DNA from: Streptomyces malachitofuscus
Lineage (GTDB): Bacteria > Actinomycetota > Actinomycetes > Streptomycetales > Streptomycetaceae
Assembly (NCBI RefSeq): GCF_014650055.1
Contig: NZ_BMUF01000017.1
Span: 109,519-173,518, forward strand
Direction: 5' to 3'
Length of the DNA: 64,000 nucleotides
Below, piece after piece: positions 15,379 to 23,858 of the stretch. Each line of letters opens with the position of its first letter. Within the stretch, counting starts at the first letter, position 1. The translations under genes and the position numbers were made by a program. The notes under the pieces are model-generated. The model ran no database searches. It saw only the letters and a list, made by a program, of their open reading frames with translations, and had not been told where the DNA came from.

Positions 15379-16152
15379 TCACGGCGTGGGAATCCCGGCC
15401 GGACGGGCCGGCCGGCCGAAGCGGGCGGGGACGCCCGGTGAGTACAGCACGCTCACCGGCTCCCCGGCCGGCCGCGGCAGACCGGCCGCGGTGACCAGGT
15501 TCTCCTCGCACTCCATCAGCTCCGCCCGGTGCAGCGGCCAGCGCGGATGCGCGTTGGGCAGGTACATCGACCGCCCGAAGAAGACGCCGTGCATGCCCCA
15601 GCGCGCGGTGAGGAAGTGCTCCAGCTCGGTCGGCTCCTCGATCGGCGCGCCGCGGCGCACGGTGAGCCGGCCGCCCGCGCCGCGCGGCCCGGGCCACCGG
15701 CGGGAGCCGGTGTACCTGACGGTGTCGCCGTCGAGGTGGTCCACGCTCATCCGGGACCAGACGTACGGCATCCCGAACCCCAGGCGCCCGACCGCCACCG
15801 GGATCAGCCGGGAGGCGTCCAGGGAGAGGAAGACGACCCCGCGCCGCCCGTGCCCGTCCACGGAGTAGAGGCGGACGTTGGTCTCCGGGAAGTCCCCGAG
15901 ATACGGAATCCCCGGGAGGCGCAGCCACCCCACCCGGTGCATGCGGAACGCGACGAGTCCGACGTACGTGACCCCGTCCAGCGTGTCGGGCACGGTGCCC
16001 GGCGGCAGCAGACCGGCCACGTCGGCCGGGTCCGCCGCCCAGTGCACGAACGTCAGGTCCAGCCAGGACTGGGTGAGCAGCGGGCGCGCGATCGGCTCCG
16101 GCGGGTCCGGCGTGACGGGCCCCGGGGGCAGCGGCGGCGGTGTCGACGGCAC
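15379..16152 (-). CDS. DUF2071 (YqjF-like) family protein
   Basis: A 257-residue protein. Typical DUF2071 elements are LLTQSWLDLTFVHWAADPAD, VAGLLPPGTVPDTLDGVTYV, VGLVAFRMHRVG, FPETNVRLYSVDGHGRRGVVF and HFLTARWGMHG. The family has a compact beta fold related to acetoacetate decarboxylase-like domains and no established enzymatic role. It appears cytoplasmic. It is convergent with gdhA and lies 121 bp from the rightward cupin gene. No function is claimed. Confidence 0.85.
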   Translation of the reverse strand: MPSTPPPLPPGPVTPDPPEPIARPLLTQSWLDLTFVHWAADPADVAGLLPPGTVPDTLDGVTYVGLVAFRMHRVGWLRLPGIPYLGDFPETNVRLYSVDGHGRRGVVFLSLDASRLIPVAVGRLGFGMPYVWSRMSVDHLDGDTVRYTGSRRWPGPRGAGGRLTVRRGAPIEEPTELEHFLTARWGMHGVFFGRSMYLPNAHPRWPLHRAELMECEENLVTAAGLPRPAGEPVSVLYSPGVPARFGRPARPAGIPTP

Positions 16153-16273
16153 CGCGCCAGTATCACGGAGCGCGGAGACCGCCGTACCGCCTTACGGGTG
16201 GACGTGTCGGACAACACGATGTGCCCCACATGGCCCTGGTGACCCCACGGCCCGGCCGGGAAGGGTTGAGGCC

Positions 16274-16606
16274 ATGCAGAAGCTCTCCCTCGACGCCCTG
16301 GCCCGCGAACACCTGGAACGCGCCGCCGCCGCGCCCAACGGCCGCAGCGCCACCACCGTCTACGGCGGTCACGAACACACCCTGCGCCAGACGCTCCTCG
16401 CGCTGACCGCCGGCACGAGCCTCGCCGACCACGACAGCCCCGGGGAGGCCACCCTGCTGGTCCTGCGCGGCCGCGTCCGCCTCACCAGCGGCGACACCGA
16501 CTGGGAGGGCCGCACCGGCGACCTCATCGCCATCCCCCCGGCCCGCCACGGACTGCAGGCCATGGAGGACGCGGCGGTGATCCTCACGGTCGCCAAACCG
16601 GTGTAG
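16274..16606 (+). CDS. Small cupin-domain protein
   Basis: A 110-residue single cupin. Conserved elements are the first metal-motif region (LTAGTSLADHDSPGEATLLVLRGRV) and the second (WEGRTGDLIAIPPARHGLQAM). His residues at both motifs could bind a metal. The family ranges from enzymes to small-molecule binding proteins. ATG at 16274 follows GGGTTGAGG. It stands alone between a divergent DUF2071 gene and a secreted FG-GAP protein. Confidence 0.85.
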   Translation: MQKLSLDALAREHLERAAAAPNGRSATTVYGGHEHTLRQTLLALTAGTSLADHDSPGEATLLVLRGRVRLTSGDTDWEGRTGDLIAIPPARHGLQAMEDAAVILTVAKPV

Positions 16607-16774
16607 TCACCCGCGGCGCGGGCTCGGCCCGCCTCCTCGTAAATCCGTTCGCTCCCCGTACAACTCTTCGGCACTCTCAGGGGTCTTGTGTGTGCCGACC
16701 CGCCGACGTGTGCCCAGGGAAGCGCCTCCAAGGCGTCGGCCACTGCCTTCCACCGCGCTCTCCGGAGGAGCCCC

Positions 16775-18214
16775 GTGCGCAAACGCACCCTGCTGACGTC
16801 TGCTGTCATGCTCGCCTCAGGTCTGGCCCCGGTCGCCGCCGGGACCGCCCAGGGCGCCGCCGGCACCCCCGGCGACATCAACAAGGACGGTTACCGTGAC
16901 GTCGTCGTCTCGGCCCCGGACGCCACCGTCGCGGGTCGTGCGAAGGCCGGTGCCGTGGTCATCATGTACGGCACGGCACGCGGTATCGACACCACCAGAC
17001 GCACCGTTCTGACGCAGAACTCCACCGGCATCCCGGGCGGCGCCGAGGCGGGCGACCGCTTCGGCGCCTCCGTCGTCGTGCACGACCTGAACGCCGACGG
17101 GTACAGCGACCTGGTCGTGGGCGCCCCGGGCGAGGAACTCCACGGGGACGTGGGCGGCGGAATGGTCACGGTCGTGTGGGGCAGCGCCTCGGGCCCGGTC
17201 AAGGGGAAGACGGTCGCCGACCCCTGGCCGAACGATCACGACGCCTACGGCAGGACGCTGGCCGTGGGCACCTACAACTCCGTCAACCCGGTCAACGACG
17301 GCAAGCTGTCGATCGCGATCGGCGCCAACGACGCCGGGGTGACCTTCATGCCGGCGAACCTGTCCGGGCAGACCAACACCTCCGGCACCGGCACCCCCTT
17401 CAACCCGGGCCACGGCATCGTGGCGCTGACGGCCCTCGACCTCCCGAACAGCGACGCCGACCGGCTGATCATCCACGGCCGGGGCGACGGCGACGACGGC
17501 TGGGGCTACGACGGCCGGGGCGACGACCCCCGCGCCTGGCTCATGACGCCCGGGGGCCAGGAGAGCAGTGACCTTCCCGCCGGAACCTCCTCCGCCGTCG
17601 GCGACCTGAACGGCAACGGCTCCCCGGACCTCGTCGTGGGCAACCCCGAGGACCCCGCGCAGAGCCCCGGCACCTCGCTCGGCGGACGCGTCACCGTCTA
17701 CTACGACGCCGCCCACGGCGGCTCGCCGAGCAGTGTGCAGACCATCAGCCAGGACACCCCGGGGGTACCGGGTGGTGGTGAAGCGGGCGATCGCTTCGGC
17801 ACGTCGGTCGCGATCGGCGACACCGACAAGGACGGCCGGGCCGACCTGGTGATCGGCACTCCGGGGGAGGACGGCAACACCGGAGCCGTCACGGTCGTGC
17901 GGGGGACGGCCGGCCTTCTGGACACCGCCCACGCCCGCAACTGGACGCAGAACAGCGGCGGTGTCCCCGGCGGATCGGAGCGGGGCGACGCGTTCGGCAG
18001 CTCCGTGCGGCTCGTGGACACCAACCGGGACGGGTACGCCGACCTGCTGGTCGGCGGTCCCGGCGAGGACGGCGGCGCGGGCGCCGTCTGGTCCCTGCGC
18101 GGCTCCGCCACGTCCCTCACCACGGCCGGGGCCGTCAGCTTCACCGTCGCCGGGGCGGGCCTCGGGGCGAAGGCGGCTGCCGCTCGCCTCGGTGCCGTGG
18201 TGACCGGCCCGTGA
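16775..18214 (+). CDS. Secreted FG-GAP repeat (integrin alpha-like propeller) protein
   Basis: A 479-residue secreted protein. A signal peptide (MRKRTLLTSAVMLASGLAPVAAG, cleaved near AQGAA) precedes a calcium-binding beta-propeller of FG-GAP repeats. Blades with DxNxDGxxD loops are visible at DINKDGYRDVVVSAP, DLNADGYSDLVVGAPGE, DLNGNGSPDLVVGNPED, DTDKDGRADLVIGTPGED and DTNRDGYADLLVGGPGED. GTG at 16775 is preceded by GGAGGAG, which decides the start over upstream in-frame codons. A paralogue follows 53 bp downstream, so the two are probably co-transcribed. Such proteins are thought to mediate surface or extracellular interactions. The ligand is unknown. Confidence 0.9.
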   Translation: MRKRTLLTSAVMLASGLAPVAAGTAQGAAGTPGDINKDGYRDVVVSAPDATVAGRAKAGAVVIMYGTARGIDTTRRTVLTQNSTGIPGGAEAGDRFGASVVVHDLNADGYSDLVVGAPGEELHGDVGGGMVTVVWGSASGPVKGKTVADPWPNDHDAYGRTLAVGTYNSVNPVNDGKLSIAIGANDAGVTFMPANLSGQTNTSGTGTPFNPGHGIVALTALDLPNSDADRLIIHGRGDGDDGWGYDGRGDDPRAWLMTPGGQESSDLPAGTSSAVGDLNGNGSPDLVVGNPEDPAQSPGTSLGGRVTVYYDAAHGGSPSSVQTISQDTPGVPGGGEAGDRFGTSVAIGDTDKDGRADLVIGTPGEDGNTGAVTVVRGTAGLLDTAHARNWTQNSGGVPGGSERGDAFGSSVRLVDTNRDGYADLLVGGPGEDGGAGAVWSLRGSATSLTTAGAVSFTVAGAGLGAKAAAARLGAVVTGP

Positions 18215-18267
18215 CCCCCGCACCCCTTCCGCGTCCCCTTCCTCCGTCCCAGACCTCCGGAGCCGAC

Positions 18268-19770
18268 ATGCCCACCTCCCGTACCGCCCGCACCCCGGGC
18301 ACCGGAAGATCCCGCTTCCTGGCCGGTGCCGTCGCGGTCGGTGCCGTCGCCGGCCTCACCGCCGTCGTCCTGCCCGCACAGTCCGCCACGGCCGCCCCCT
18401 ACCGCGGCGCCAACAACGCCACCGTCCAGGACGACTTCAACGGCGACGGCTACCGCGACCTGGCCGTCGGCGCGCCGGGAGCCGCATCCGGCAGGATCGA
18501 CGCGGCGGGCGCCGTCGTCGTGCTGTACGGATCCGCCGGCGGCGTCACCGCCTCCTCCCGTCGCACGGTCATCACGCAGGCGACCAGCGGCATACCGGGC
18601 GGCCCCGAGGAGTGGGACCGGTTCGGGGAGGCCGTCGCCACCGCCGACCTGGACCGCGACGGCTACGCGGACCTGCTCGTCGGCGCGCCCGGCGAGGCGA
18701 TCGGCACCATGGGGAACCACGGATCCCTCACCGTGGTGTGGGGCGGCTCCGCGGGGCTGAAGGGCGGGGCCGCCGTCCCGACGCCGACCGGCCTGGACGA
18801 GGGCTGCCAGTTCGCGGCCGGCATCGCCGCGGGCGACGTCACGGGTGACGGGGCCCCCGACCTCGGGGTCACCGGCCAGTGCGGCGCCACCGCCTACACG
18901 GGCCCGTTCAGCCGCACCGGTGCCCCCGCCCGCCGTGACTTCGTCAACCGTCTGGGCACCAATCGCGGCGTGGTCATCGGCGACGTCAACGGCGACGGAA
19001 GGGCCGAACGGTTCTGGCTGCCCGGCCCCACCACCGGAGACGGCAGCGGCCCCGTCCACCTGGAGAAGCAGCACAACTCGTACACCGAACTCCCGCTCGC
19101 CGACGGCCTGTCCGGCCGGATCGGTGACATCAACGGCGACGGCTACGGCGACCTGGTCACCGGTGTCCCCTACGACGCGTCGCTGATGTCCGGAGACACC
19201 CCCGCCCATCGTGGCGGCGAGATCCATGTCCTCTACGGCAGCGCCAAGGGCATCACCCCCGACCAGAAGCCCCAGGTGTTCCACCAGGGGACCGCCTCGG
19301 TGCCGGGCAACGGTGAGAACGGGGACCTGTTCGGCCACGCCCTCGGCGTCGGGGACGTCGACGGTGACGGGTACGCGGACGTCCTGGTCGGCAGCCGCGG
19401 GGAGGACATCGGTTCCGCCCTGGACGCCGGCTCGGCGACGCTGCTGCGCGGCTCGGCCGCCGGACTGACGGCCACGGGTTCCACGGCGTACACGCAGGAC
19501 ACGAGCGGTGTTCCCGGTGGCACCGAGACCGGCGACAGGTTCGCGGACGCCACCCACCTCGTCGACCTGAACGGGGACGGCCGGGCCGAAGCCGTCGTCG
19601 GCATCCCCGGCGAGAACCACGACGGACTGCTGTGGATCGCCCGGGGCTCGGCCGCCGGTCCGGTCACCGGCGGCTCCACGGCCGTCGGCGGCACCGCCGC
19701 GGGACTGGGATACCGCTACGCGGACGTCGACTTCGGTCAGGCACTGCCCGGGGCCCGCTCCACCATCTGA
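18268..19770 (+). CDS. Second secreted FG-GAP repeat protein (paralogue)
   Basis: A 500-residue secreted propeller protein. The signal segment SRFLAGAVAVGAVAGLTAVV ends near QSATAAP. FG-GAP blades with calcium loops include DFNGDGYRDLAVGAPGA, DLDRDGYADLLVGAPGEA, DVTGDGAPDLGVTG, DVNGDGRAERFWLPG, DINGDGYGDLVTGVPYD, DVDGDGYADVLVGSRGED and DLNGDGRAEAVVGIPGE. ATG at 18268 has CCGGAG upstream. It shares blade phrasing (TSGIPGG, VVWGSAG, TQDTSGVPGG) with the preceding gene, which points to tandem duplication. It is the last gene before the S10 operon. Confidence 0.9.
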   Translation: MPTSRTARTPGTGRSRFLAGAVAVGAVAGLTAVVLPAQSATAAPYRGANNATVQDDFNGDGYRDLAVGAPGAASGRIDAAGAVVVLYGSAGGVTASSRRTVITQATSGIPGGPEEWDRFGEAVATADLDRDGYADLLVGAPGEAIGTMGNHGSLTVVWGGSAGLKGGAAVPTPTGLDEGCQFAAGIAAGDVTGDGAPDLGVTGQCGATAYTGPFSRTGAPARRDFVNRLGTNRGVVIGDVNGDGRAERFWLPGPTTGDGSGPVHLEKQHNSYTELPLADGLSGRIGDINGDGYGDLVTGVPYDASLMSGDTPAHRGGEIHVLYGSAKGITPDQKPQVFHQGTASVPGNGENGDLFGHALGVGDVDGDGYADVLVGSRGEDIGSALDAGSATLLRGSAAGLTATGSTAYTQDTSGVPGGTETGDRFADATHLVDLNGDGRAEAVVGIPGENHDGLLWIARGSAAGPVTGGSTAVGGTAAGLGYRYADVDFGQALPGARSTI

Positions 19771-20238
19771 GGAGGACCCCGTGCACCGGGGGCGGCCCGG
19801 ACACCGCCGCGCGAAGGCGCCGTCGGCGTTTGATCCCGGCCGCCCCCGGGGTAATCTCTTCCGCCCGATTGGCCAGGCCCCCGCCCGTTATGGCAGACTG
19901 TCGGAGTTGCTCGGTCGAGCGTTGATGCTGCGCGCCTCCCGCCGGGAGGACCGGAAGCGAGTCCCACAGTACTCGTCGTCCCACGCATTGCACCGAAAGG
20001 TGCAGGGGCGGACGTACGGGAATCTTCCGGGAAGCGTACGTGCGGCGCCGGCCAGGCACCCGGTGGGCCTTTCGCCCCCGGTCCACGGTTCTGGTAGGGC
20101 CGTGTCAATCCCGCAGGGATGTTCGAACAAGGGACATTTGTGTCAGCGGGAGTGCGACACGCCCGACCGCGTGGGTCGGAGCCAAAGGGATCCCTGCCGG
20201 GTCCAGAGCGTAAAGAGAGACAGGACTACGAAGTAGCC
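19771..20238 (+). other. Gene-free S10 operon leader region
   Basis: These 468 bases have no credible gene and must contain the S10 operon promoter and leader. TTGGCC at 19869-19874 and CAGACT at 19894-19899 are weak -35/-10 candidates with a rather long 19-base spacer. Several small inverted repeats occur (GGCACCC near 20060 region, CCTGCCGGG near 20195). A leader binding site for a ribosomal protein is possible but not recognised. Confidence 0.4.
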
Positions 20239-20547
20239 ATGGCGGGACAGAAGATCCGCATCCGGCTCAAGGCCTACGACCACGAGGTCATCGACTCCTC
20301 GGCGAAGAAGATCGTCGAGACGGTGACTCGCACTGGTGCGTCGGTCGCGGGCCCGGTGCCGCTGCCCACTGAGAAGAACGTGTACTGCGTCATCAAGTCG
20401 CCGCACAAGTACAAGGACTCGCGCGAGCACTTCGAGATGCGCACGCACAAGCGCCTGATCGACATCCTCGACCCGACCCCCAAGACCGTTGACTCTCTGA
20501 TGCGACTCGACCTCCCGGCCGGTGTCGACATCGAGATCAAGCTCTGA
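20239..20547 (+). CDS. rpsJ: 30S ribosomal protein S10
   Basis: A 102-residue S10, the normal length. It sits in the 30S head and also acts as NusE in transcription antitermination. The start (AGQKIRIRLKAYDHEVID), the central IKSPHKYKDSREHFEMRTHK and the end GVDIEIKL are diagnostic. It is the first gene of the S10 cluster, with 18 bp to rplC. The long leader upstream should hold the operon promoter. Confidence 0.98.
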   Translation: MAGQKIRIRLKAYDHEVIDSSAKKIVETVTRTGASVAGPVPLPTEKNVYCVIKSPHKYKDSREHFEMRTHKRLIDILDPTPKTVDSLMRLDLPAGVDIEIKL

Positions 20548-20565
20548 GGCCGGTGATCTGAAGAG

Positions 20566-21210
20566 ATGGCTAAGCAGATCAAGGGCATCCTGGGCGAGAA
20601 GCTCGGCATGACGCAGGTGTGGGACGAGAACAACCGTGTTGTTCCGGTCACCGTCGTCAAGGCCGGCCCCAACGTCGTCACCCAGGTCCGTACGAACGAC
20701 GTCGACGGCTACGAGTCGGTCCAGATCGCCTTCGGCGAGATCGACCCGCGCAAGGTGAACAAGCCCCTCAAGGGTCACTTCGCCAAGGCCGACGTCACCC
20801 CCCGTCGTCACCTCGTCGAGATCCGCACGTCGGACGCCTCCGAGTACACGCTGGGCCAGGAAGTCACCGCCGAGGTGTTCGAGGCCGGCGTGAAGGTCGA
20901 CGTGACCGGCAAGAGCAAGGGCAAGGGCTTCGCCGGTGTCATGAAGCGCCACAACTTCCGTGGCCTCGGCGCCGGACACGGTACCCAGCGCAAGCACCGC
21001 TCGCCCGGTTCCATCGGTGGCTGCGCCACCCCGGGCCGTGTGTTCAAGGGCCTCCGCATGGCGGGCCGCATGGGCAACGAGCGGGTCACCACCCAGAACC
21101 TGACCGTCCACGCCGTTGACGCGGAGAAGGGTCTGCTGCTCATCAAGGGCGCGGTTCCCGGTCCGAACGGCGGCCTCGTCCTGGTCCGCACCGCGGCCAA
21201 GGGGGCCTGA
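20566..21210 (+). CDS. rplC: 50S ribosomal protein L3
   Basis: A 214-residue L3, an early-assembly 23S rRNA-binding protein near the peptidyl transferase centre. Signatures are GILGEKLGMTQVWDE at the start, the central loop FRGLGAGHGTQRKHRSPGSI, and RMAGRMGNERVTTQNL. ATG at 20566 lies 18 bp after rpsJ, and rplD follows after 8 bp. Length and motifs are normal. Confidence 0.98.
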   Translation: MAKQIKGILGEKLGMTQVWDENNRVVPVTVVKAGPNVVTQVRTNDVDGYESVQIAFGEIDPRKVNKPLKGHFAKADVTPRRHLVEIRTSDASEYTLGQEVTAEVFEAGVKVDVTGKSKGKGFAGVMKRHNFRGLGAGHGTQRKHRSPGSIGGCATPGRVFKGLRMAGRMGNERVTTQNLTVHAVDAEKGLLLIKGAVPGPNGGLVLVRTAAKGA

Positions 21211-21218
21211 GGTAACCG

Positions 21219-21878
21219 ATGAGCACTGTTGACATCCTTTCGCCGGCAGGCGACAAGGCCGGTACCGTCGAGCTCCCCGCGGAGATCTTCGACGTCGAGA
21301 AGGTCAGCATCCCGCTGATCCACCAGGTCGTCGTCGCGCAGCTGGCCGCTGCCCGCCAGGGCACCCACAAGACCAAGACCCGCGGTGAAGTCCGTGGTGG
21401 TGGGCGCAAGCCGTACCGCCAGAAGGGCACCGGCCGCGCCCGTCAGGGCTCGACCCGCGCTCCGCAGTTCGCCGGCGGTGGCGTCGTCCACGGCCCGCAG
21501 CCGCGTGACTACTCGCAGCGGACCCCCAAGAAGATGAAGGCCGCGGCCCTGCGCCACGCCCTCACCGACCGGGCCCGCCACAACCGCATTCACGTCGTCA
21601 CCGGCGTGATCGAGGGTGAGACGCCCTCCACGAAGGCCGCCAAGACGCTGTTCGGCAAGATCTCGGAGCGCAAGAACCTGCTCCTGGTCGTCGACCGCGC
21701 CGACGAGGCCGCGTGGCTGTCCGCCCGCAACCTGCCCCAGGTCCACATCCTGGAGCCGGGCCAGCTGAACACGTACGACGTTCTCGTCTCGGACGACGTG
21801 GTCTTCACCAAGGCCGCTTTCGAGTCCTTCGTCGCCGGCCCGAACAAGGCCAACGACAACGAAGGGAGCGAGGTCTGA
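21219..21878 (+). CDS. rplD: 50S ribosomal protein L4
   Basis: A 219-residue L4, an exit-tunnel protein. The extended rRNA-binding loop is clear (GEVRGGGRKPYRQKGTGRAR, then GSTRAPQFAGGGVVHGPQPR), followed by RTPKKMKAAALRHALTDR. In many bacteria L4 represses its own operon, but no such site is recognised here. Its TGA overlaps the rplW ATG by one base. Confidence 0.98.
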   Translation: MSTVDILSPAGDKAGTVELPAEIFDVEKVSIPLIHQVVVAQLAAARQGTHKTKTRGEVRGGGRKPYRQKGTGRARQGSTRAPQFAGGGVVHGPQPRDYSQRTPKKMKAAALRHALTDRARHNRIHVVTGVIEGETPSTKAAKTLFGKISERKNLLLVVDRADEAAWLSARNLPQVHILEPGQLNTYDVLVSDDVVFTKAAFESFVAGPNKANDNEGSEV

Positions 21879-22297
21879 TGGCTGCCCGTCACCCCTCGAT
21901 CGCCTCGAAGGCCGCCAAGGCGGCCAAGGCCCGTCGCGTCGCCAAGGCGCGCCGCCACGAGGCCGAAGGCAAGAACACCGTCGTCACCCCGGCGAGCAAG
22001 GCGTACACGGACCCCCGTGACGTCCTGCTGAAGCCGGTCGTGTCGGAGAAGAGCTACGCGCTGATCGACGAGAACAAGTACACGTTCCTCGTTGACCCGA
22101 GCGCGAACAAGACCCAGATCAAGCAGGCCGTCCAGGCGGTCTTCGAGGTCAAGGTCACCGGGGTCAACACGATCAACCGCATCGGCAAGCGCAAGCGGAC
22201 CCGCACCGGCTTCGGCCAGCGTGCGGCGACCAAGCGCGCGATCGTGACCCTCGCCGAGGGCGACCGTATCGACATCTTCGGCGGTCCGACCGCGTAA
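21878..22297 (+). CDS. rplW: 50S ribosomal protein L23 with basic N-terminal extension
   Basis: A 139-residue L23, which lines the tunnel exit and docks trigger factor and SRP. The canonical domain starts at about residue 45 (DPRDVLLKPVVSEKSYALID) and ends TLAEGDRIDIFGG. The first ~40 residues are an Ala/Lys-rich extension (SIASKAAKAAKARRVAKARR) absent from most bacteria. The ATG shares a base with the rplD stop, indicating translational coupling. Confidence 0.97.
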   Translation: MAARHPSIASKAAKAAKARRVAKARRHEAEGKNTVVTPASKAYTDPRDVLLKPVVSEKSYALIDENKYTFLVDPSANKTQIKQAVQAVFEVKVTGVNTINRIGKRKRTRTGFGQRAATKRAIVTLAEGDRIDIFGGPTA

Positions 22298-22335
22298 GCG
22301 GTCAGGATCGTTCGATATCGGACGAGGACTGAGAA

Positions 22336-23172
22336 ATGGGTATCCGCAAGTACAAGCCGACGACTCCGGGCCGTCGTGGCTCCAGCGTCGCCGACTTCGT
22401 CGAGGTCACGCGGTCCACGCCGGAGAAGTCGCTGGTCCGTCCCCTGCACAGCAAGGGCGGCCGTAACAATTCCGGTCGTGTGACCGTCCGCCACCAGGGC
22501 GGTGGCCACAAGCGCGCCTACCGAGTGATCGACTTCCGTCGTCACGACAAGGACGGCGTGCCGGCGAAGGTCGCGCACATCGAGTACGACCCCAACCGCA
22601 CCGCGCGCATCGCGCTCCTGCACTACGCGGACGGCGAGAAGCGCTACATCCTCGCGCCGCGTGGCCTGAACCAGGGCGACCGCGTCGAGAACGGTCCCGG
22701 GGCCGACATCAAGCCGGGCAACAACCTTGCCCTGCGCAACATCCCGGTCGGTACGACGCTGCACGCCATCGAGCTGCGTCCCGGCGGCGGCGCCAAGTTC
22801 GCCCGCTCCGCCGGCGCCTCGGTGCAGCTGCTCGCGAAGGAGGGCCAGATGGCCCACCTGCGCATGCCGTCCGGCGAGATCCGCCTGGTCGACGTCCGCT
22901 GCCGCGCCACTGTGGGCGAGGTCGGCAACGCCGAGCAGAGCAACATCAACTGGGGCAAGGCAGGCCGCAAGCGGTGGCTGGGCGTCCGCCCGACCGTCCG
23001 TGGTGTCGTCATGAACCCGGTTGACCACCCGCACGGTGGTGGTGAGGGCCGGACCTCCGGTGGCCGCCACCCTGTGTCCCCGTGGGGCAAGAAGGAAGGC
23101 CGTACTCGTTCGCCCAAGAAGGCGTCGAACAAGTACATCGTCCGCCGCCGCAAGACGAACAAGAAGCGCTAA
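22336..23172 (+). CDS. rplB: 50S ribosomal protein L2
   Basis: A 278-residue L2, required for subunit association and peptidyl transfer. Key segments are GIRKYKPTTPGRRGSSVADF, NNSGRVTVRHQGGGHKRAYR, and the conserved VRGVVMNPVDHPHGGGEGRT containing the functional His region. It ends KKASNKYIVRRRKTNKKR. It lies 38 bp after rplW and 12 bp before rpsS. Confidence 0.98.
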   Translation: MGIRKYKPTTPGRRGSSVADFVEVTRSTPEKSLVRPLHSKGGRNNSGRVTVRHQGGGHKRAYRVIDFRRHDKDGVPAKVAHIEYDPNRTARIALLHYADGEKRYILAPRGLNQGDRVENGPGADIKPGNNLALRNIPVGTTLHAIELRPGGGAKFARSAGASVQLLAKEGQMAHLRMPSGEIRLVDVRCRATVGEVGNAEQSNINWGKAGRKRWLGVRPTVRGVVMNPVDHPHGGGEGRTSGGRHPVSPWGKKEGRTRSPKKASNKYIVRRRKTNKKR

Positions 23173-23184
23173 GGACGGGTTGAG

Positions 23185-23466
23185 ATGCCTCGTAGCTTGA
23201 AGAAGGGACCCTTCGTCGACGACCACCTGATGAAGAAGGTGGACGTCCAGAACGAAGCCGGTACCAAGAACGTCATCAAGACCTGGTCCCGCCGCTCGAT
23301 GATCGTCCCGGCGATGCTCGGCCACACGATCGCGGTGCACAACGGCAAGACCCACATCCCGGTGTTTGTCACCGAGTCGATGGTCGGCCACAAGCTCGGC
23401 GAGTTCTCGCCGACCCGCACCTTCCGGGGCCACGTCAAGGACGACCGGAAGTCGAAGCGCCGCTAG
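23185..23466 (+). CDS. rpsS: 30S ribosomal protein S19
   Basis: A 93-residue S19 of the 30S head that contacts S13 and tRNA. Signatures are PRSLKKGPFVDDHLMKKV, IKTWSRRSMIVPAMLGHTIA, HKLGEFSPTRTFRGH and the basic end DRKSKRR. It has the normal length and lies within the S10 operon. Confidence 0.98.
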   Translation: MPRSLKKGPFVDDHLMKKVDVQNEAGTKNVIKTWSRRSMIVPAMLGHTIAVHNGKTHIPVFVTESMVGHKLGEFSPTRTFRGHVKDDRKSKRR

Positions 23467-23510
23467 TCGGCGGGGTGCAATCGACCATGACAGACACTGA
23501 AGGGACAACC

Positions 23511-23858
23511 ATGGAAGCCAGGGCCCAGGCGCGGTACATCCGCGTCACGCCCATGAAGGCCCGCCGCGTGGTGGACCTCATCCGTGGCATGGACGCCACG
23601 GAGGCTCAGGCGGTCCTGCGTTTCGCCCCGCAGGCCGCGAGCGTGCCGGTCGGCAAGGTGCTGGACAGCGCCATCGCCAACGCCGCGCACAACTACGACC
23701 ACACCGATGTCGACAGCCTCTTCATTTCCGAGGCCTACGTCGACGAGGGCCCGACCCTGAAGCGGTTCCGTCCGCGCGCCCAGGGCCGTGCCTACCGGAT
23801 CCGCAAGCGGACCAGCCACATCACCGTGGTCGTCAGCAGCAAGGAAGGAACCCGGTAA
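23511..23858 (+). CDS. rplV: 50S ribosomal protein L22
   Basis: A 115-residue L22 with its tunnel-reaching beta hairpin (DEGPTLKRFRPRAQGRAYRI). The conserved start is EARAQARYIRVTPMKARRVV. The ATG at 23511, preceded by GAAGGGACAACC, gives the normal N-terminus. An in-frame ATG at 23487 would add eight residues and is less likely. The stop shares one base with the rpsC ATG. Confidence 0.97.
   Translation: MEARAQARYIRVTPMKARRVVDLIRGMDATEAQAVLRFAPQAASVPVGKVLDSAIANAAHNYDHTDVDSLFISEAYVDEGPTLKRFRPRAQGRAYRIRKRTSHITVVVSSKEGTR

Noticed and set aside
16775..19770. CRISPR-like or DNA tandem repeats
   Set aside because: The repetition is protein-level FG-GAP blades in two coding frames, with irregular DNA spacing and no palindromic repeat/spacer pattern.
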